DNA from: Prevotella sp. UBA2739
GTDB taxonomy: Bacteria; Bacteroidota; Bacteroidia; Bacteroidales; Bacteroidaceae
DNA: 62,070 bases
Direction of reading: 5' to 3'
Assembly: GCA_002353525.1 (NCBI GenBank)
Contig: DEJV01000034.1
Location: 1 to 62,070 of the forward strand
Part shown: piece by piece, positions 35,895 to 46,990 of the stretch
How the letters are laid out: each line of letters starts with the position of its first letter
How positions within the stretch are numbered: the stretch's first letter is position 1
Notes under the pieces: generated by a model
Database searches by the model: none
What the model was told of the DNA's origin: nothing
Seen by the model: only the letters and a program-made list of their open reading frames with translations
Position numbers and translations under genes: made by a program

Positions 35895-36060
35895 TTTTTT
35901 TTAGGAGTTCAGAAGTGCAGAAGTTCAGGAGTTCAGGCATTTGATTTAGGAGTTCAGAAGTTCGGATGTTCCGGAGTTCAGACATATGCATATCTCTTGC
36001 TTCTTACTTTCTTGCCTCTTGCCTCTAAAGGCATTTCTCTCACCTCTCTCCTCTCACCTC
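35895..36060. repeat. AGGAGT-family element, left inverted copy
   Basis: About 165 bases matching, in inverse, the element at 38256-38427. Shared landmarks include ATTTGATTTAGGAGTTCAG, CAGACATATGCATATCTC, TTGCTTCTTACTTTCTTGCC and CATTTCTCTCACCTCTC. It lies 24 bases after the dapB stop codon and before lepB. Confidence 0.8.
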
Positions 36061-36084
36061 TAAATACTCCATCTCTTGCTTCTA

Positions 36085-36801
36085 TTAAAACTGAAACATG
36101 TCACTAATGGTCAGCAGACCGCTATGGTTGACCGTATACTCGGCGGCCAGGACGGCACCCAGGGCAAATCCCTTGCGCGAATGGGCATCGTGGGTGATGG
36201 TGATGAGATCTGCCTCAGAGTCGTAGCGCACCGTATGGATGCCGGGCACCTCGCCACGGCGGATATGGTCAACGCGCAGCAACGACGCATCGGTGGTCTC
36301 TTCGGCCCAATTGGTCTTACGGTCAATGTTGCTGACAATATCTTCGGCCAGCGTGATGGCTGTACCGCTGGGGTGGTCGAGCTTGTGCACGTGGTGGGTC
36401 TCCTCCAGTTCTACGTCATATTGTGGGAACTGGTTCATGATTTTGGCTAGATAGCGGTTTACGGCACCGAAGATGGCCACACCGATAGAGAAGTTGGAAG
36501 CCCAGAATAAGGTCTGTCCGCCCTCGGTGCAGAGGCGCTTCACGTCGTCGCCATGTTCTTTCATCCATCCCGTAGAGCCGCTCACCACCTTCACGTTCTT
36601 GGCAAAAGCCTTCAGATAGTTGCCATAGGCCGCCTGCGGCGCCGTGAACTCGATGGCCACGTCGGCACTGGCAAAGGCCTCGCTCTCGAAGTCCTGCTGG
36701 TTATCGATATCAATAATACTCACAATTTCATGGCCACGGTCGCGGGCTATCTGCTCTATCATCTTACCCATCTTGCCGTAGCCGATTAAAGCTATCTTCA
36801 T
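36085..36801 (-). CDS. dapB: 4-hydroxy-tetrahydrodipicolinate reductase
   Basis: DapB catalyses the NAD(P)H-dependent reduction step of lysine/diaminopimelate synthesis. The 238-residue protein has the nucleotide-binding GYGKMGKMIE near residues 7-16, the EFTAPQA stretch, the active-site region EETHHVHKLDHPSGTA (HH pair and K for the substrate) and RRGEVPGIHTV. The longer frame to 36828 is rejected because a -7 element (36826-36833) lies across it. LepB follows in the same direction. Confidence 0.96.
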   Translation of the reverse strand: MKIALIGYGKMGKMIEQIARDRGHEIVSIIDIDNQQDFESEAFASADVAIEFTAPQAAYGNYLKAFAKNVKVVSGSTGWMKEHGDDVKRLCTEGGQTLFWASNFSIGVAIFGAVNRYLAKIMNQFPQYDVELEETHHVHKLDHPSGTAITLAEDIVSNIDRKTNWAEETTDASLLRVDHIRRGEVPGIHTVRYDSEADLITITHDAHSRKGFALGAVLAAEYTVNHSGLLTISDMFQF

Positions 36802-36825
36802 GTCTATAAATGTATTAATACGCTG

Positions 36826-36833
36826 CAAAGATA
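36826..36833 (-). promoter_or_regulatory. -7 element of dapB
   Basis: TATCTTTG on the minus strand, an exact TAnnTTTG match. The expected start near 36820 gives a leader of about 20 bases and fixes the dapB start at 36801. Confidence 0.6.
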
Positions 36834-36917
36834 CAAAAAGTTTAGTTTTTCATGTCGGCTGTTGAGCGTTTTTTGCTATTTTTCTCATTTTTATTTTAAT
36901 AAAACAAAAAATTTTAC

Positions 36918-36925
36918 TAGTTTTG
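36918..36925 (+). promoter_or_regulatory. -7 element of the DUF2851 gene
   Basis: TAGTTTTG matches TAnnTTTG, about 28 bases before the start codon. There is no TTTG at the -33 position; the upstream sequence is an A/T-rich run. Confidence 0.45.
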
Positions 36926-36953
36926 TATTTCGTTAGCTTAATATCTATGAGCG

Positions 36954-38255
36954 ATGGAACAACTATTGCACTATTGCTGGAAGCACAAAATGTTTCCACT
37001 TGAACCTTTGAAAACAACCGACGGACAGGACGTAGAGGTCATCGACCCGGGACTCTATAACCGCCGAAACAGTGGCCCCGACTTCTTTAATGCCAAAGTG
37101 AAAATCAACGGAACGCTGTGGGTGGGCAATGTGGAAATCCACCAGAAAGCATCCGATTGGTATCAGCACGGCCACGACCACGACGCTGCTTACAACAATG
37201 TGGTGCTGCATGTGTGCAGCGAAATCGATACCGATGTGCGTACGGCCGACGGCAACTTCCTGCCGCAAATGACGCTGAAGGTGCCGGCCGAGGTGAGCAG
37301 CCACTACGACGAACTGCTCAAAGCCGACCAATATCCACCCTGCTACCGCATCATTCCCAGTCTCACCCGGCTGATGGTTCACTCATGGATGAGTGCCTTG
37401 CAGACCGAACGACTGGAGCAGAAGACACAGGCCATAGGGCAACGGGTGCAGCGGCAGAATGGTTCGTGGGAGGCCGGATACTTCATGACGCTGGCCCGCA
37501 ACTACGGATTTGGTATCAATGGCGACGCTTTCGAGGCATGGGCGGCAACCATTCCACTGCAAGCTGTTGATCACCACCGCGACGACCTCTTCCAGATAGA
37601 GGCCATCTTCATGGGGCAGGCAGGCTTGCTGGAGCTCAGCACCATCCCCGAGCACTATCAGAAAGATGCGCTCAACGAGGGTTACTTCACCCGTCTGCGC
37701 AACGAATATCTCTATTTGAAGCATAAGTTCGGCCTGCAGCCTATGGACGCTGCCATGTGGCGCTTTCTGCGGTTGAGGCCCCAGAACTTTCCGCATATAC
37801 GCATCTCGCAGCTGGCCCAGCTCTACTATAGCCGCAAGGCCGGACTCAGTCAGTTGTTGGAGTGTGAGACCACCGAGCAGTTGGCAGCCCTGCTGAGCAC
37901 ACAGGTGACGCCTTACTGGGAGACACACTACACCTTCGGGTCGACCAGCTGCAAGACACAGAAACACCTGTCGCCGGCCTCGCTCAACCTGCTGATGGTG
38001 AACACGGCTATTCCCATGCTTTTTGCCTATGGGCGTCATAAAAGCAACGAGCGGCTGTGCGACCGGGCCTTCGACTTGCTGGAACAACTGAAAGCCGAGA
38101 ACAACCACATCACACGCATGTGGCAGCAATGCGGGCTGGAAGTGAAAACGGCAGGCGACAGTCAGGCGCTCATCCAGCTGAAGCGCGAATATTGCGACCG
38201 TAAAGACTGTCTGCGCTGTCGCTTTGGCTATGAGTATCTGAAAGGAGCAAAATAG
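36954..38255 (+). CDS. DUF2851-family protein
   Basis: 433 residues, no signal peptide. The N-terminal part has the family landmarks GLYNRRNSGPDFFNAKVKI and GNVEIHQKASDWYQHGH, with spaced histidine and aspartate residues that look nuclease-like. The C-terminus carries four cysteines within CDRKDCLRCRFG and upstream CGLE, suggesting a metal site. The function of DUF2851 is not established. The gene is divergent from dapB and ends exactly where a long inverted-repeat copy begins. Confidence 0.85.
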   Translation: MEQLLHYCWKHKMFPLEPLKTTDGQDVEVIDPGLYNRRNSGPDFFNAKVKINGTLWVGNVEIHQKASDWYQHGHDHDAAYNNVVLHVCSEIDTDVRTADGNFLPQMTLKVPAEVSSHYDELLKADQYPPCYRIIPSLTRLMVHSWMSALQTERLEQKTQAIGQRVQRQNGSWEAGYFMTLARNYGFGINGDAFEAWAATIPLQAVDHHRDDLFQIEAIFMGQAGLLELSTIPEHYQKDALNEGYFTRLRNEYLYLKHKFGLQPMDAAMWRFLRLRPQNFPHIRISQLAQLYYSRKAGLSQLLECETTEQLAALLSTQVTPYWETHYTFGSTSCKTQKHLSPASLNLLMVNTAIPMLFAYGRHKSNERLCDRAFDLLEQLKAENNHITRMWQQCGLEVKTAGDSQALIQLKREYCDRKDCLRCRFGYEYLKGAK

Positions 38256-38427
38256 AGGTAAGGGGAGAGAGGAGAGAGGTGAGAGAAATGCTTTTAGAAG
38301 CATGAGGCAAGAAAGTAAGAAGCAAGAGGAAAGAAAGTAAGAAGCAAGAGATATGCATATGTCTGCGCTCCTGAACTCCTAAATCAAATGTCTACACTCC
38401 TTCACTCCTGCCTCCTACACTCCTAAA
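38256..38427. repeat. AGGAGT-family element, right inverted copy
   Basis: The inverse partner of 35895-36060. It starts right at the DUF2851 stop codon and ends 26 bases before the thioesterase gene. The pair brackets 2.2 kb containing exactly dapB and DUF2851. Confidence 0.8.
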
Positions 38428-38453
38428 AAATAACAATACAAATCTCAACAACG

Positions 38454-38858
38454 ATGGAATATATTTTTGAGACGCGCATGATGGTGCGCGATTATGAGTG
38501 CGACATCGAGGGCATTGTCAACAATGCCAACTATCTGCATTACATCGAGCACACCCGCCACTTGTTTCTGAAGGAGTGCGGACTGAGCTTTGCCGAGATG
38601 CACCAGAAAGGCATCGATGCCGTGGTGGCCCGAATGAACTTGCAGTATAAGGTGCCACTGCGCTGCGACGACGAGTTCCTCTCGCGGCTGAATCTGCGGA
38701 AAGAAGGATTAAGATACATCTTCCAGCAAGACATCTATCGCGCTGTCGACAACAAACTCTGTTTCCGCAGCACTGTAGAGCTGGTGTGCATCGTCAACGG
38801 ACGCCTCGGCAACAGTGCTGAGTACGATGCAGCCTTTGCACCTTTCATCCATCCATAA
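38454..38858 (+). CDS. acyl-CoA thioesterase of the 4HBT (YbgC/FadM-like) hotdog family
   Basis: 134 residues forming one hotdog domain. The YbgC-type active-site stretch is YECDIEGIVNNANYLHYIEHTRH (about 14-36), where the usual catalytic aspartate of the D-x-x-G pattern is D17. It probably hydrolyses short- or medium-chain acyl-CoA thioesters in the cytoplasm. dprA follows 25 bases later on the same strand. Confidence 0.88.
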   Translation: MEYIFETRMMVRDYECDIEGIVNNANYLHYIEHTRHLFLKECGLSFAEMHQKGIDAVVARMNLQYKVPLRCDDEFLSRLNLRKEGLRYIFQQDIYRAVDNKLCFRSTVELVCIVNGRLGNSAEYDAAFAPFIHP

Positions 38859-38883
38859 TCAGGTTCTTTTATACTTATCTCTT

Positions 38884-40023
38884 ATGACGACTCCAACTCA
38901 GGAAACGCTCTATGCCATGGCGCTGACGCGTGTAGGGCATCTCAGCTCTGCCACCTTGCTGCAACTCTACCAGCTGACGGGAAGCGCTACGGCCATCTTC
39001 GAACATCGTAACCATATAGAAGATGTGATTCCCGACATCTCGCCGCGACTGAAAGAGAATCTTTGTCACCTCGACGAGGCGTTGCGACGTGCAGAGGAAG
39101 AACTGAACTACGACCAGTACTACGGCATTCAGGTGCTCACCATGGCCGACAGCGATTACCCGCAGCGGCTGCTCAATTGCGACGATGCCCCGCTGGTGCT
39201 TTATTATAAAGGGTCGGCCAACTTGAACGCACAGCGAATCATCAACATTGTGGGTACGCGCAAGTGCACTGCTTATGGGCAAGACTTGATTCGTAGTTTC
39301 GTGCAAGAGCTGAGCATGGCGTGCCCCAATGTGCTCATCGTAAGCGGACTGGCCTACGGTGTTGACATTCATGCCCATCGGCATGCCCTGCAATGCGGAC
39401 TCGACACCGTGGGCGTGCTGGCTCACGGATTAGACGATTTGTATCCGCCCCGTCATCGCGACACGGCAGCGAAGATGCTCTCACAGGGTGGCCTGCTCAC
39501 CGAGCACATGACCTGCACCAATGCCGACAAGGTGAATTTCGTGCGCCGCAACCGCATCGTGGCAGGCATGTCCGACGCCTGTGTGTTGGTCGAGTCGGCC
39601 GCTCATGGTGGCGGACTCATCACGGCAAGGCTGTCGCGCGAGTACAATCGTGATGTCTATGCTTTTCCCGGGCGCATAGGCGACATGTATTCTGAGGGGT
39701 GCAACAACCTCATTCGCGACAACGGCGCACAACTCATCACGTCGGCCGACGACATGGTGAGGGCCATGGGGTGGCAGAACGACCAGCAGCTCTATCAGGC
39801 ACAGCAGTCGGGCATTGAGCAACAGTTGTTTCCTGACATCACCCCCGACGAGCAGATCATTATGGATGCACTGCAAAAACAAAATGACCAGCAAATCAAC
39901 ATGCTCTCGGTCGCTACCAATATGTCGGTGCAGCAACTCACAGCCTTGCTTTTCGAAATGGAGATGAAGGGCATTGTGCGGACCTTGGCCGGAGGCTCTT
40001 ATCATCTCATTATGAATGGGTAA
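38884..40023 (+). CDS. dprA: DNA-processing protein DprA
   Basis: DprA loads RecA on incoming single-stranded DNA during natural transformation. The 379-residue protein has an N-terminal helix-hairpin-helix-like part, the Rossmann core with IVGTRKCTAYG, VSGLAYGVDIHAHRHAL, LAHGLDDLYPPRH, RNRIVAGMSDACVLVES and GGLITARLSREYNRDVYAFPG, and a C-terminal winged-helix part (about 315-379). The frame is open upstream into the thioesterase gene, but ATG 38884, beginning MTTPTQETLYAMAL, fits family length. A strong terminator follows. Confidence 0.95.
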   Translation: MTTPTQETLYAMALTRVGHLSSATLLQLYQLTGSATAIFEHRNHIEDVIPDISPRLKENLCHLDEALRRAEEELNYDQYYGIQVLTMADSDYPQRLLNCDDAPLVLYYKGSANLNAQRIINIVGTRKCTAYGQDLIRSFVQELSMACPNVLIVSGLAYGVDIHAHRHALQCGLDTVGVLAHGLDDLYPPRHRDTAAKMLSQGGLLTEHMTCTNADKVNFVRRNRIVAGMSDACVLVESAAHGGGLITARLSREYNRDVYAFPGRIGDMYSEGCNNLIRDNGAQLITSADDMVRAMGWQNDQQLYQAQQSGIEQQLFPDITPDEQIIMDALQKQNDQQINMLSVATNMSVQQLTALLFEMEMKGIVRTLAGGSYHLIMNG

Positions 40024-40046
40024 TTATGGATGGGTAATAAAAAACT

Positions 40047-40085
40047 AAAAGGGACCTCGCTCGCGCATGAGCTGGGTCCCTTTTC
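40047..40085. terminator. terminator between dprA and the sigma/anti-sigma pair
   Basis: AAAAGGGACC pairs with GGTCCCTTTT, with an inner CTC/GAG stem, and a T-run on either strand. It lies 23 bases after dprA and could serve convergent transcription from both sides. Confidence 0.8.
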
Positions 40086-40189
40086 CTTACGTTAGTATGT
40101 TATGAAAAATTTGAGAGAAATAGAAACTTCACAGTTTCGTTGTTGTTTTACTAAACATGATTTTTATAGAGAAAGCATAGAAATATATC

Positions 40190-40675
40190 TTATTTAAGAA
40201 TGTTAGCATCAATCGGCTGGATGGTTGCGCCGGCATTGCTCTGTTTCAGTGTGTCGGCAACAATCGAGTCGCCCATAGCTACCGAGATGCCATCTGTCGG
40301 ATGTTGATAACCTGCAACGGCGGCAGGCTCGTCTTCCTGGTTGAACGCCACTTGTGCTGCATTGCCCAATGTGAGGATGATGGCCACCATGGCCGCAGCC
40401 TTGAACAGTGGCATCAGGCGTTGCGTCAGGGTGATGGTGCGCGCCTTCACCGGTTGTGGTTCATCGATCATCTGCAACATGCGCTCATCGAAGTCGTCGC
40501 CCAGCACGCTTTGCTTCTTCTCTGCCAGTTCATAGCTGAACAGGTCTTTGTAGGGAAGCAGCGCTGCGGGAACGTCTTTCTGGCTAAAGAACGTGCGCAG
40601 TATCTCCTCTTCTTCAAGAGAAGTCTCGCACTTCCAATAGCGCTCCAGCAGTTGTTCGATGTATTTATAATCCAT
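40190..40675 (-). CDS. putative membrane anti-sigma factor
   Basis: 161 residues: an N-terminal helical part (about 1-85) starting MDYKYIEQLLERYWKCETSLEEEE, one membrane segment (about 90-110) and a short periplasmic tail. The gene overlaps the 3' end of the ECF sigma gene by 11 bases. This N-terminal pattern is common in Bacteroidetes next to ECF sigma genes. I infer an anti-sigma role from context; no FecR domain or zinc-binding HxxxCxxC motif is present. Confidence 0.65.
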   Translation of the reverse strand: MDYKYIEQLLERYWKCETSLEEEEILRTFFSQKDVPAALLPYKDLFSYELAEKKQSVLGDDFDERMLQMIDEPQPVKARTITLTQRLMPLFKAAAMVAIILTLGNAAQVAFNQEDEPAAVAGYQHPTDGISVAMGDSIVADTLKQSNAGATIQPIDANILK

Positions 40676-41177
40676 ATTGTTCGAATTCTTGGTATTTTTG
40701 TTTGATGGCCTGCCGGGCTCTGAAGATATTCACCTTTACTTGCTCTTCGGTGATGCCCAGTATGGCCGCTATTTCTTTGTAGGGTTTCCCCTCGATGTCG
40801 CGCAGTTGCATGCAGCTGCGCTGCTTTTCGGGCAGAGAGTTGATGATTTGTCTGACCAGTGTGATGCGGTCTTTTTGCATCATTTGCTCGTAGGGTGTCG
40901 ACGATTTGTCGGGTGAGTCTATTCCTGCGGCATCAATCGATTCTTGCTGGTTGCCCATTTTCTTGAGGGCGTCGAGCGCGATGTTGCGGCAGATGGTCAG
41001 GCTGTAGGCCTCAATGCTTTCGATGTTTTCCCAATCGTTTCGCTTGTTCCATACTTTAATCAGTGTTTCCTGCACGATATCCTCGGCCTCCTCACGGTTG
41101 AGTGTGATGCGGAGTGCCAAGCGGTAGAGCTCGTTTTTCAACGGCAATACATCGTTTCGGAAACTGATTTCTTTCAT
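40665..41177 (-). CDS. ECF-type RNA polymerase sigma factor
   Basis: 170 residues with region 2 (EEAEDIVQETLIKVWNKR, about 28-45) and region 4 (SLPEKQRSCMQLRDIEG, then YKEIAAILGITEEQVKVNIFRARQAIK). Unlike the sigma factor at 15056-15574 there is no adjacent SusC, so it probably answers an envelope or stress signal through the overlapping anti-sigma-like protein. The weak TAACTTTC at 41212-41219 could be its -7 element. Confidence 0.93.
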   Translation of the reverse strand: MKEISFRNDVLPLKNELYRLALRITLNREEAEDIVQETLIKVWNKRNDWENIESIEAYSLTICRNIALDALKKMGNQQESIDAAGIDSPDKSSTPYEQMMQKDRITLVRQIINSLPEKQRSCMQLRDIEGKPYKEIAAILGITEEQVKVNIFRARQAIKQKYQEFEQYGL

Positions 41178-41220
41178 TGGCTCTCTGTTTTTAATGACGA
41201 TTGAGATGATTGAAAGTTAC

Positions 41221-41247
41221 AAAAAAGAGGCCCGAAAGCCCCTTTTT
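41221..41247 (-). terminator. terminator of the topA-argB operon
   Basis: On the minus strand AAAAAGGGG and CCTCTTTTTT form a stem around TTTCGGG-type loop sequence, ending in six T residues, 13 bases after the argB stop codon. Confidence 0.7.
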
Positions 41248-41259
41248 AATTTTTGTTAA

Positions 41260-42033
41260 CTATTTGATGAGGGTGCCATGTGTGCCGTCGATGGCCGTGG
41301 CAAGGGTGATGTTGACGCATGCGACTCCTGCGCTGATGGCGTCGAAGGCATTCTCCAGTTTGGGAATCATGCCACCGGCTACGGTGCCGTCGGCCACATA
41401 TCGCTTATAGTCCTCACGGGTGATGACGGGTATCACGCTGTTGTCATCGTCGGGATTGCTGAGCACGCCTTTCTTCTCGAAGCTGTAGATGAGCGTCACA
41501 TCGTAGTAGGGTGCCAGTGCCTTGGCCGTTTCAGCGGCAATGGTGTCGGCGTTGGTGTTGAGTATCTGGCCGTTTCCATCGTGTGTCAGCGGGGCCATGA
41601 CGGGTGTGATGCCCATTTCGATGAGTTGGTGCAGGGCGCTGCCATTGGCGCGTTCCACGTCGCCCACAAAACCGAAGTCAACACCTTCTTTTACGGGGCG
41701 TTTGTGCGAGAGAAGGACATTCATGTCGGCTCCGGTCAGTCCCAGTGCGTTCACGCCGTGGGCTTGCAGACGGGCCACGAGGTTTTTGTTCACCAGTCCG
41801 CCGTATACCATGGTCACCACCTGCAGCATTGGCCCGTCGGTGATGCGCCGTCCGTTGACCATTTGGGTCTCAATGCCCAGGCTCTTAGCCATTTGTGTGG
41901 CCTTGCGGCCGCCGCCATGTACCAGCACTTTGCGTCCTTTGATGGCCGAGAAGTTCGTCAGCAGCATACTGAGCTGCTCGTCGTCTTCCACTACTGCGCC
42001 GCCTACTTTTACGATGGTTATTTTCTCTTTCAT
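41260..42033 (-). CDS. argB: acetylglutamate kinase
   Basis: ArgB phosphorylates N-acetylglutamate in arginine synthesis. The 257-residue amino-acid-kinase fold has the glycine-rich KVGGAVVED (9-17), VHGGGRKA (about 38-45), NGRRITDG, LNTNADTIAAETA, and GTVAGGMIPKLENA near the ATP site. It is the last gene of the topA-aroK-speA-argB operon, 20 bases after speA. Arginine made here is the substrate of that neighbour. Confidence 0.95.
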   Translation of the reverse strand: MKEKITIVKVGGAVVEDDEQLSMLLTNFSAIKGRKVLVHGGGRKATQMAKSLGIETQMVNGRRITDGPMLQVVTMVYGGLVNKNLVARLQAHGVNALGLTGADMNVLLSHKRPVKEGVDFGFVGDVERANGSALHQLIEMGITPVMAPLTHDGNGQILNTNADTIAAETAKALAPYYDVTLIYSFEKKGVLSNPDDDNSVIPVITREDYKRYVADGTVAGGMIPKLENAFDAISAGVACVNITLATAIDGTHGTLIK

Positions 42034-42053
42034 ATACTCAAGTGATTCCGCGA

Positions 42054-43946
<1,893 letters not shown>

Positions 43947-43984
43947 GTTTGCCTAATTGGTGTGATTGATGAATAATAAGTTTG

Positions 43985-44512
43985 TTATACTCCCAATAGT
44001 TCGCGTACGCGCTGCACGCTGATTTTAATCTTGTCGTAATTGTCCATCAAGTCTACATTCAGGTGGTGTTTCGCCTTCAGGTAGTAGGGGTCGCGGCGCT
44101 GCAGCTGCTCTTTGATGTAGGCCAGCAGTTCTTCCTTGCTTTTGCCCAGCAGCAGCGGCCGCACGCTCTTGCCCATCAGCAGATGACCATAGAGCACCTC
44201 AGGACTGGCCTGCAGGTAGATGGTCTCGCCTTGCTGGTTCATGTAGTCCATGTTGTCGAAAAAGCATGGTGTGCCTCCACCGCAGCTGACGATGACGTTC
44301 TCGAACTCGGCCACCTCGTGCAGCATGTTGTGCTCTATCTGGCGGAAACCCTCCTCGCCCCGTTCTGCGAAAATCTGTGCCACGGTCTTGTGCATACGGC
44401 TTTCGATATACCAGTCAAGGTCGTAGAAGGGGATGCCCAGCTCTTTCGAGAGGGCTTTGCCGACGGTGGTCTTGCCCGCCCCCATGTAGCCTATGATGAT
44501 GATGCGTATCAT
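43985..44512 (-). CDS. aroK: shikimate kinase
   Basis: 175 residues. The Walker A motif GYMGAGKTTVGKAL is at about 8-21, followed by DLDWYIE (shikimate-binding aspartate), FAERGEEGFRQIE with the binding arginine, SCGGGTP (about 76-82) and the lid RPLL. It phosphorylates shikimate in the chorismate pathway. The start codon directly follows the topA stop codon, so translation is coupled. Confidence 0.95.
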   Translation of the reverse strand: MIRIIIIGYMGAGKTTVGKALSKELGIPFYDLDWYIESRMHKTVAQIFAERGEEGFRQIEHNMLHEVAEFENVIVSCGGGTPCFFDNMDYMNQQGETIYLQASPEVLYGHLLMGKSVRPLLLGKSKEELLAYIKEQLQRRDPYYLKAKHHLNVDLMDNYDKIKISVQRVRELLGV

Positions 44513-46843
44513 TTATTTCTTTTTGGCCGTTGTGCCATTCACAATGTCCATGCACTGCTCGAGTGTCAGTTCGGCAGCTTTCTCGTGCATACTCTTAGGC
44601 ATGCGGTAGTTCTTGCCGTCGTAGGCAATATAGGGGCCGAAGCGTCCGTTGAGCACCTCCAGTTTAGGCTCTTCTACAAAGCTCTTGATGTGGCGTTGCT
44701 GCTCTTGCTGGCGTTTCTTCTCTATCAGTTTTATCGATGTCTCCAGGGTGATGGTCATGGGATCCTCGCCCTTGGGCAGCGACACATATTTCTTGTTGTG
44801 CATCACGTAGGGTCCGAAACGGCCTGTGCCGATGACGACGGGACTGCCCTCAAAGTCGCCCACGGTGCGTGGCAGCTTGAACAGTTCGAGTGCCTCCTCA
44901 AGGGTCAGCGCCTCCATGCTCTTGTCAGTGGGCAGCTGTGCAAACTGTGGTTTCTCCTTATCCTCGGCCGTGCCAATCTGTACCACCGGACCGAAACGGC
45001 CAATCTTTACAAACACGGGTTTGCCCGTCTTCGGGTCGTTGCCCAGCTGTCGCTCGCCGGCCTTGTGCTCGCTGCGGGCGTTCATGGTTTTCTCTACTGT
45101 CGGCTCAAACTTCTTGTAGAAGTCTTTTATCATCTTGTGCCATTCCTTGTCTCCTTCGGCAATCTGGTCGAACTGCTGCTCCACACGCGCTGTGAAGTTG
45201 TAGTCCATGATGTCCTTGAAGTGATCCATCAGGAAGTCGTTCACCACCATGCCGATGTCGGTGGGCAGCAGCTTGCCTTTGTCCGAGCCAGCCATCTCCT
45301 TCTTGTGCTTCTCGTCAATCTTGATGCCTTTCAGGGTGGCTACCTCGTAGAGGCGCTCAACACCTTTCTTGTCGCCCTTTTGCACGTATTCGCGCTGTTG
45401 GATGGTCGAGATGGTGGGGGCGTAGGTCGACGGACGGCCAATGCCCAGTTCCTCCAGTTTGTGCACCAGACTGGCCTCGGTATAGCGCAGGGGTCCCTGG
45501 CTGAAACGCTCGGTGGCGGTAATCTCACGGCGCACCAGTTCGTTGCCCTCGGCCATAGGCGGCAGCACGTGCGAGAACTCGTCCTCGTGCTCGTCTTCGT
45601 CGTCGTTCGACTCGCGGTATACCTTCAGGAAACCGTCAAACTTCACCACCTCGCCCTGTGCAATGAATTTATGGTTAAGGGGAGAGGCCGACGGGGTCTT
45701 GATGCCTATCTCCACAGTCGTCTTCTCTATCTGGGCATCTGTCATCTGACTGGCGGCGGTGCGTTTCCAGATGAGATCGTAGAGGCGGCGCTCCTGCAGT
45801 GTTCCCTCTATCTCGGGCATGTTCATGTAGGTGGGACGAATGGCCTCGTGGGCCTCTTGTGCACCCTTGGCATTGGTATGATACTGGCGGGGCTTGCTAT
45901 AGTCTTCGCCGTAGAGGCTGATAATCTCTTCTTTGCTGGCATTGATGCAGAGCGACGACAGGTTCACCGAGTCGGTACGCATGTAGGTGATGCGTCCGTT
46001 CTCATACAGATGCTGTGCCACCATCATGGTCTGGCTCACCGTGAAGCCCAGTTTGCGGGCAGCCTCTTGTTGCAGGGTCGATGTGGTGAAGGGGGGTGCC
46101 GGTGTACGCTTCAGCGGTTTCTTGGTGATAGTGTCGATGGTGAACTTGGCGTCCTTGCACTTCTCCAGGAATTGCATCACCTCGTCGTGTGTCTTGAAGC
46201 GGGTGTCCAGTTCGGCCTTCACCTCCGAGGCACTGCCGTCGGGAGCGATGAGAGCGAAGATGGCATTCACCCTATAGTACGACTCGCTCTTGAAATTCTG
46301 TATCTCGCGCTCGCGTTCCACGATCAGTCTGACGGCCACGCTCTGCACACGTCCGGCACTCAGTGCGGGCTTCACCTTGCGCCAGAGCACTGGCGACAAC
46401 TTGAAACCTACCAGGCGGTCCAGCACACGGCGTGCCTGCTGGGCGTTCACCAGGTTCATGTCCAGATGGCGCGGATGCTCAATGGCATCGAGTATGGCGG
46501 GTTTGGTGATTTCATGAAACACAATGCGGTTGGTCTTCTCTTCGTCCAGGCCCAACACCTCGCACAGGTGCCAGCTGATGGCTTCTCCCTCGCGGTCTTC
46601 ATCGGATGCCAACCACACCTTGTTGGCTTTCTTGGCATTGCTTTTCAGCTCGGTCACCAACTTTTTCTTCTCGTCAGGTATCTCGTAGTTGGGTTCTAGC
46701 GTATCTTCGTCGATACTGATTTCTTTCTTTTTCAAATCGCGGATATGCCCGTAGCTAGACATCACTTTGTAGTTCTCTCCCAAGAATTTCTCAATGGTCT
46801 TTGCCTTGGCCGGGCTCTCTACAATAACTAAATTCTCTTGCAT
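44513..46843 (-). CDS. topA: DNA topoisomerase I
   Basis: This type IA topoisomerase relaxes negative supercoils. The 776-residue protein has a TOPRIM domain with VIVESPAKAKTIEKFLG (near 6-22) and SDEDREGEAISWH (80-92), and the catalytic tyrosine Y287 in ITYMRTDS. The C-terminus holds Topo-C type repeats marked by GRFGP (three copies) rather than four-cysteine zinc fingers, as usual in Bacteroidetes. The frame opens 14 codons upstream, but a -7 element lies across that extension, so I start at MQENLVIVES. Confidence 0.96.
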   Translation of the reverse strand: MQENLVIVESPAKAKTIEKFLGENYKVMSSYGHIRDLKKKEISIDEDTLEPNYEIPDEKKKLVTELKSNAKKANKVWLASDEDREGEAISWHLCEVLGLDEEKTNRIVFHEITKPAILDAIEHPRHLDMNLVNAQQARRVLDRLVGFKLSPVLWRKVKPALSAGRVQSVAVRLIVEREREIQNFKSESYYRVNAIFALIAPDGSASEVKAELDTRFKTHDEVMQFLEKCKDAKFTIDTITKKPLKRTPAPPFTTSTLQQEAARKLGFTVSQTMMVAQHLYENGRITYMRTDSVNLSSLCINASKEEIISLYGEDYSKPRQYHTNAKGAQEAHEAIRPTYMNMPEIEGTLQERRLYDLIWKRTAASQMTDAQIEKTTVEIGIKTPSASPLNHKFIAQGEVVKFDGFLKVYRESNDDEDEHEDEFSHVLPPMAEGNELVRREITATERFSQGPLRYTEASLVHKLEELGIGRPSTYAPTISTIQQREYVQKGDKKGVERLYEVATLKGIKIDEKHKKEMAGSDKGKLLPTDIGMVVNDFLMDHFKDIMDYNFTARVEQQFDQIAEGDKEWHKMIKDFYKKFEPTVEKTMNARSEHKAGERQLGNDPKTGKPVFVKIGRFGPVVQIGTAEDKEKPQFAQLPTDKSMEALTLEEALELFKLPRTVGDFEGSPVVIGTGRFGPYVMHNKKYVSLPKGEDPMTITLETSIKLIEKKRQQEQQRHIKSFVEEPKLEVLNGRFGPYIAYDGKNYRMPKSMHEKAAELTLEQCMDIVNGTTAKKK

Positions 46844-46874
46844 AATCCTTTGATATACTTTTGTTTTTAGGGCG

Positions 46875-46882
46875 CAAAAGTA
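46875..46882 (-). promoter_or_regulatory. -7 element of the topA operon
   Basis: TACTTTTG on the minus strand is an exact TAnnTTTG match, 31 bases before the topA ATG. Confidence 0.55.
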
Positions 46883-46990
46883 CATAAAAGTTTTGCATAC
46901 ACCTTATTATATAGAGTGATTTTTGCTTTTTTTAACTTATCGGGAGATTCCTCACAGTCCGATGGTGGTTGGAGCTATACAGTTTTTTTG

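Noticed and set aside
36085..38255. site-specific invertible promoter
   Set aside because: The inverted repeats are long and divergent rather than short and exact, no invertase gene is nearby, and both enclosed genes have their own internal promoters.
44063..46699. plus-strand reading frame of 878 codons
   Set aside because: It is antisense to topA and aroK, both intact and recognisable. Its composition (many H, V, L, Q) is typical of shadow frames.
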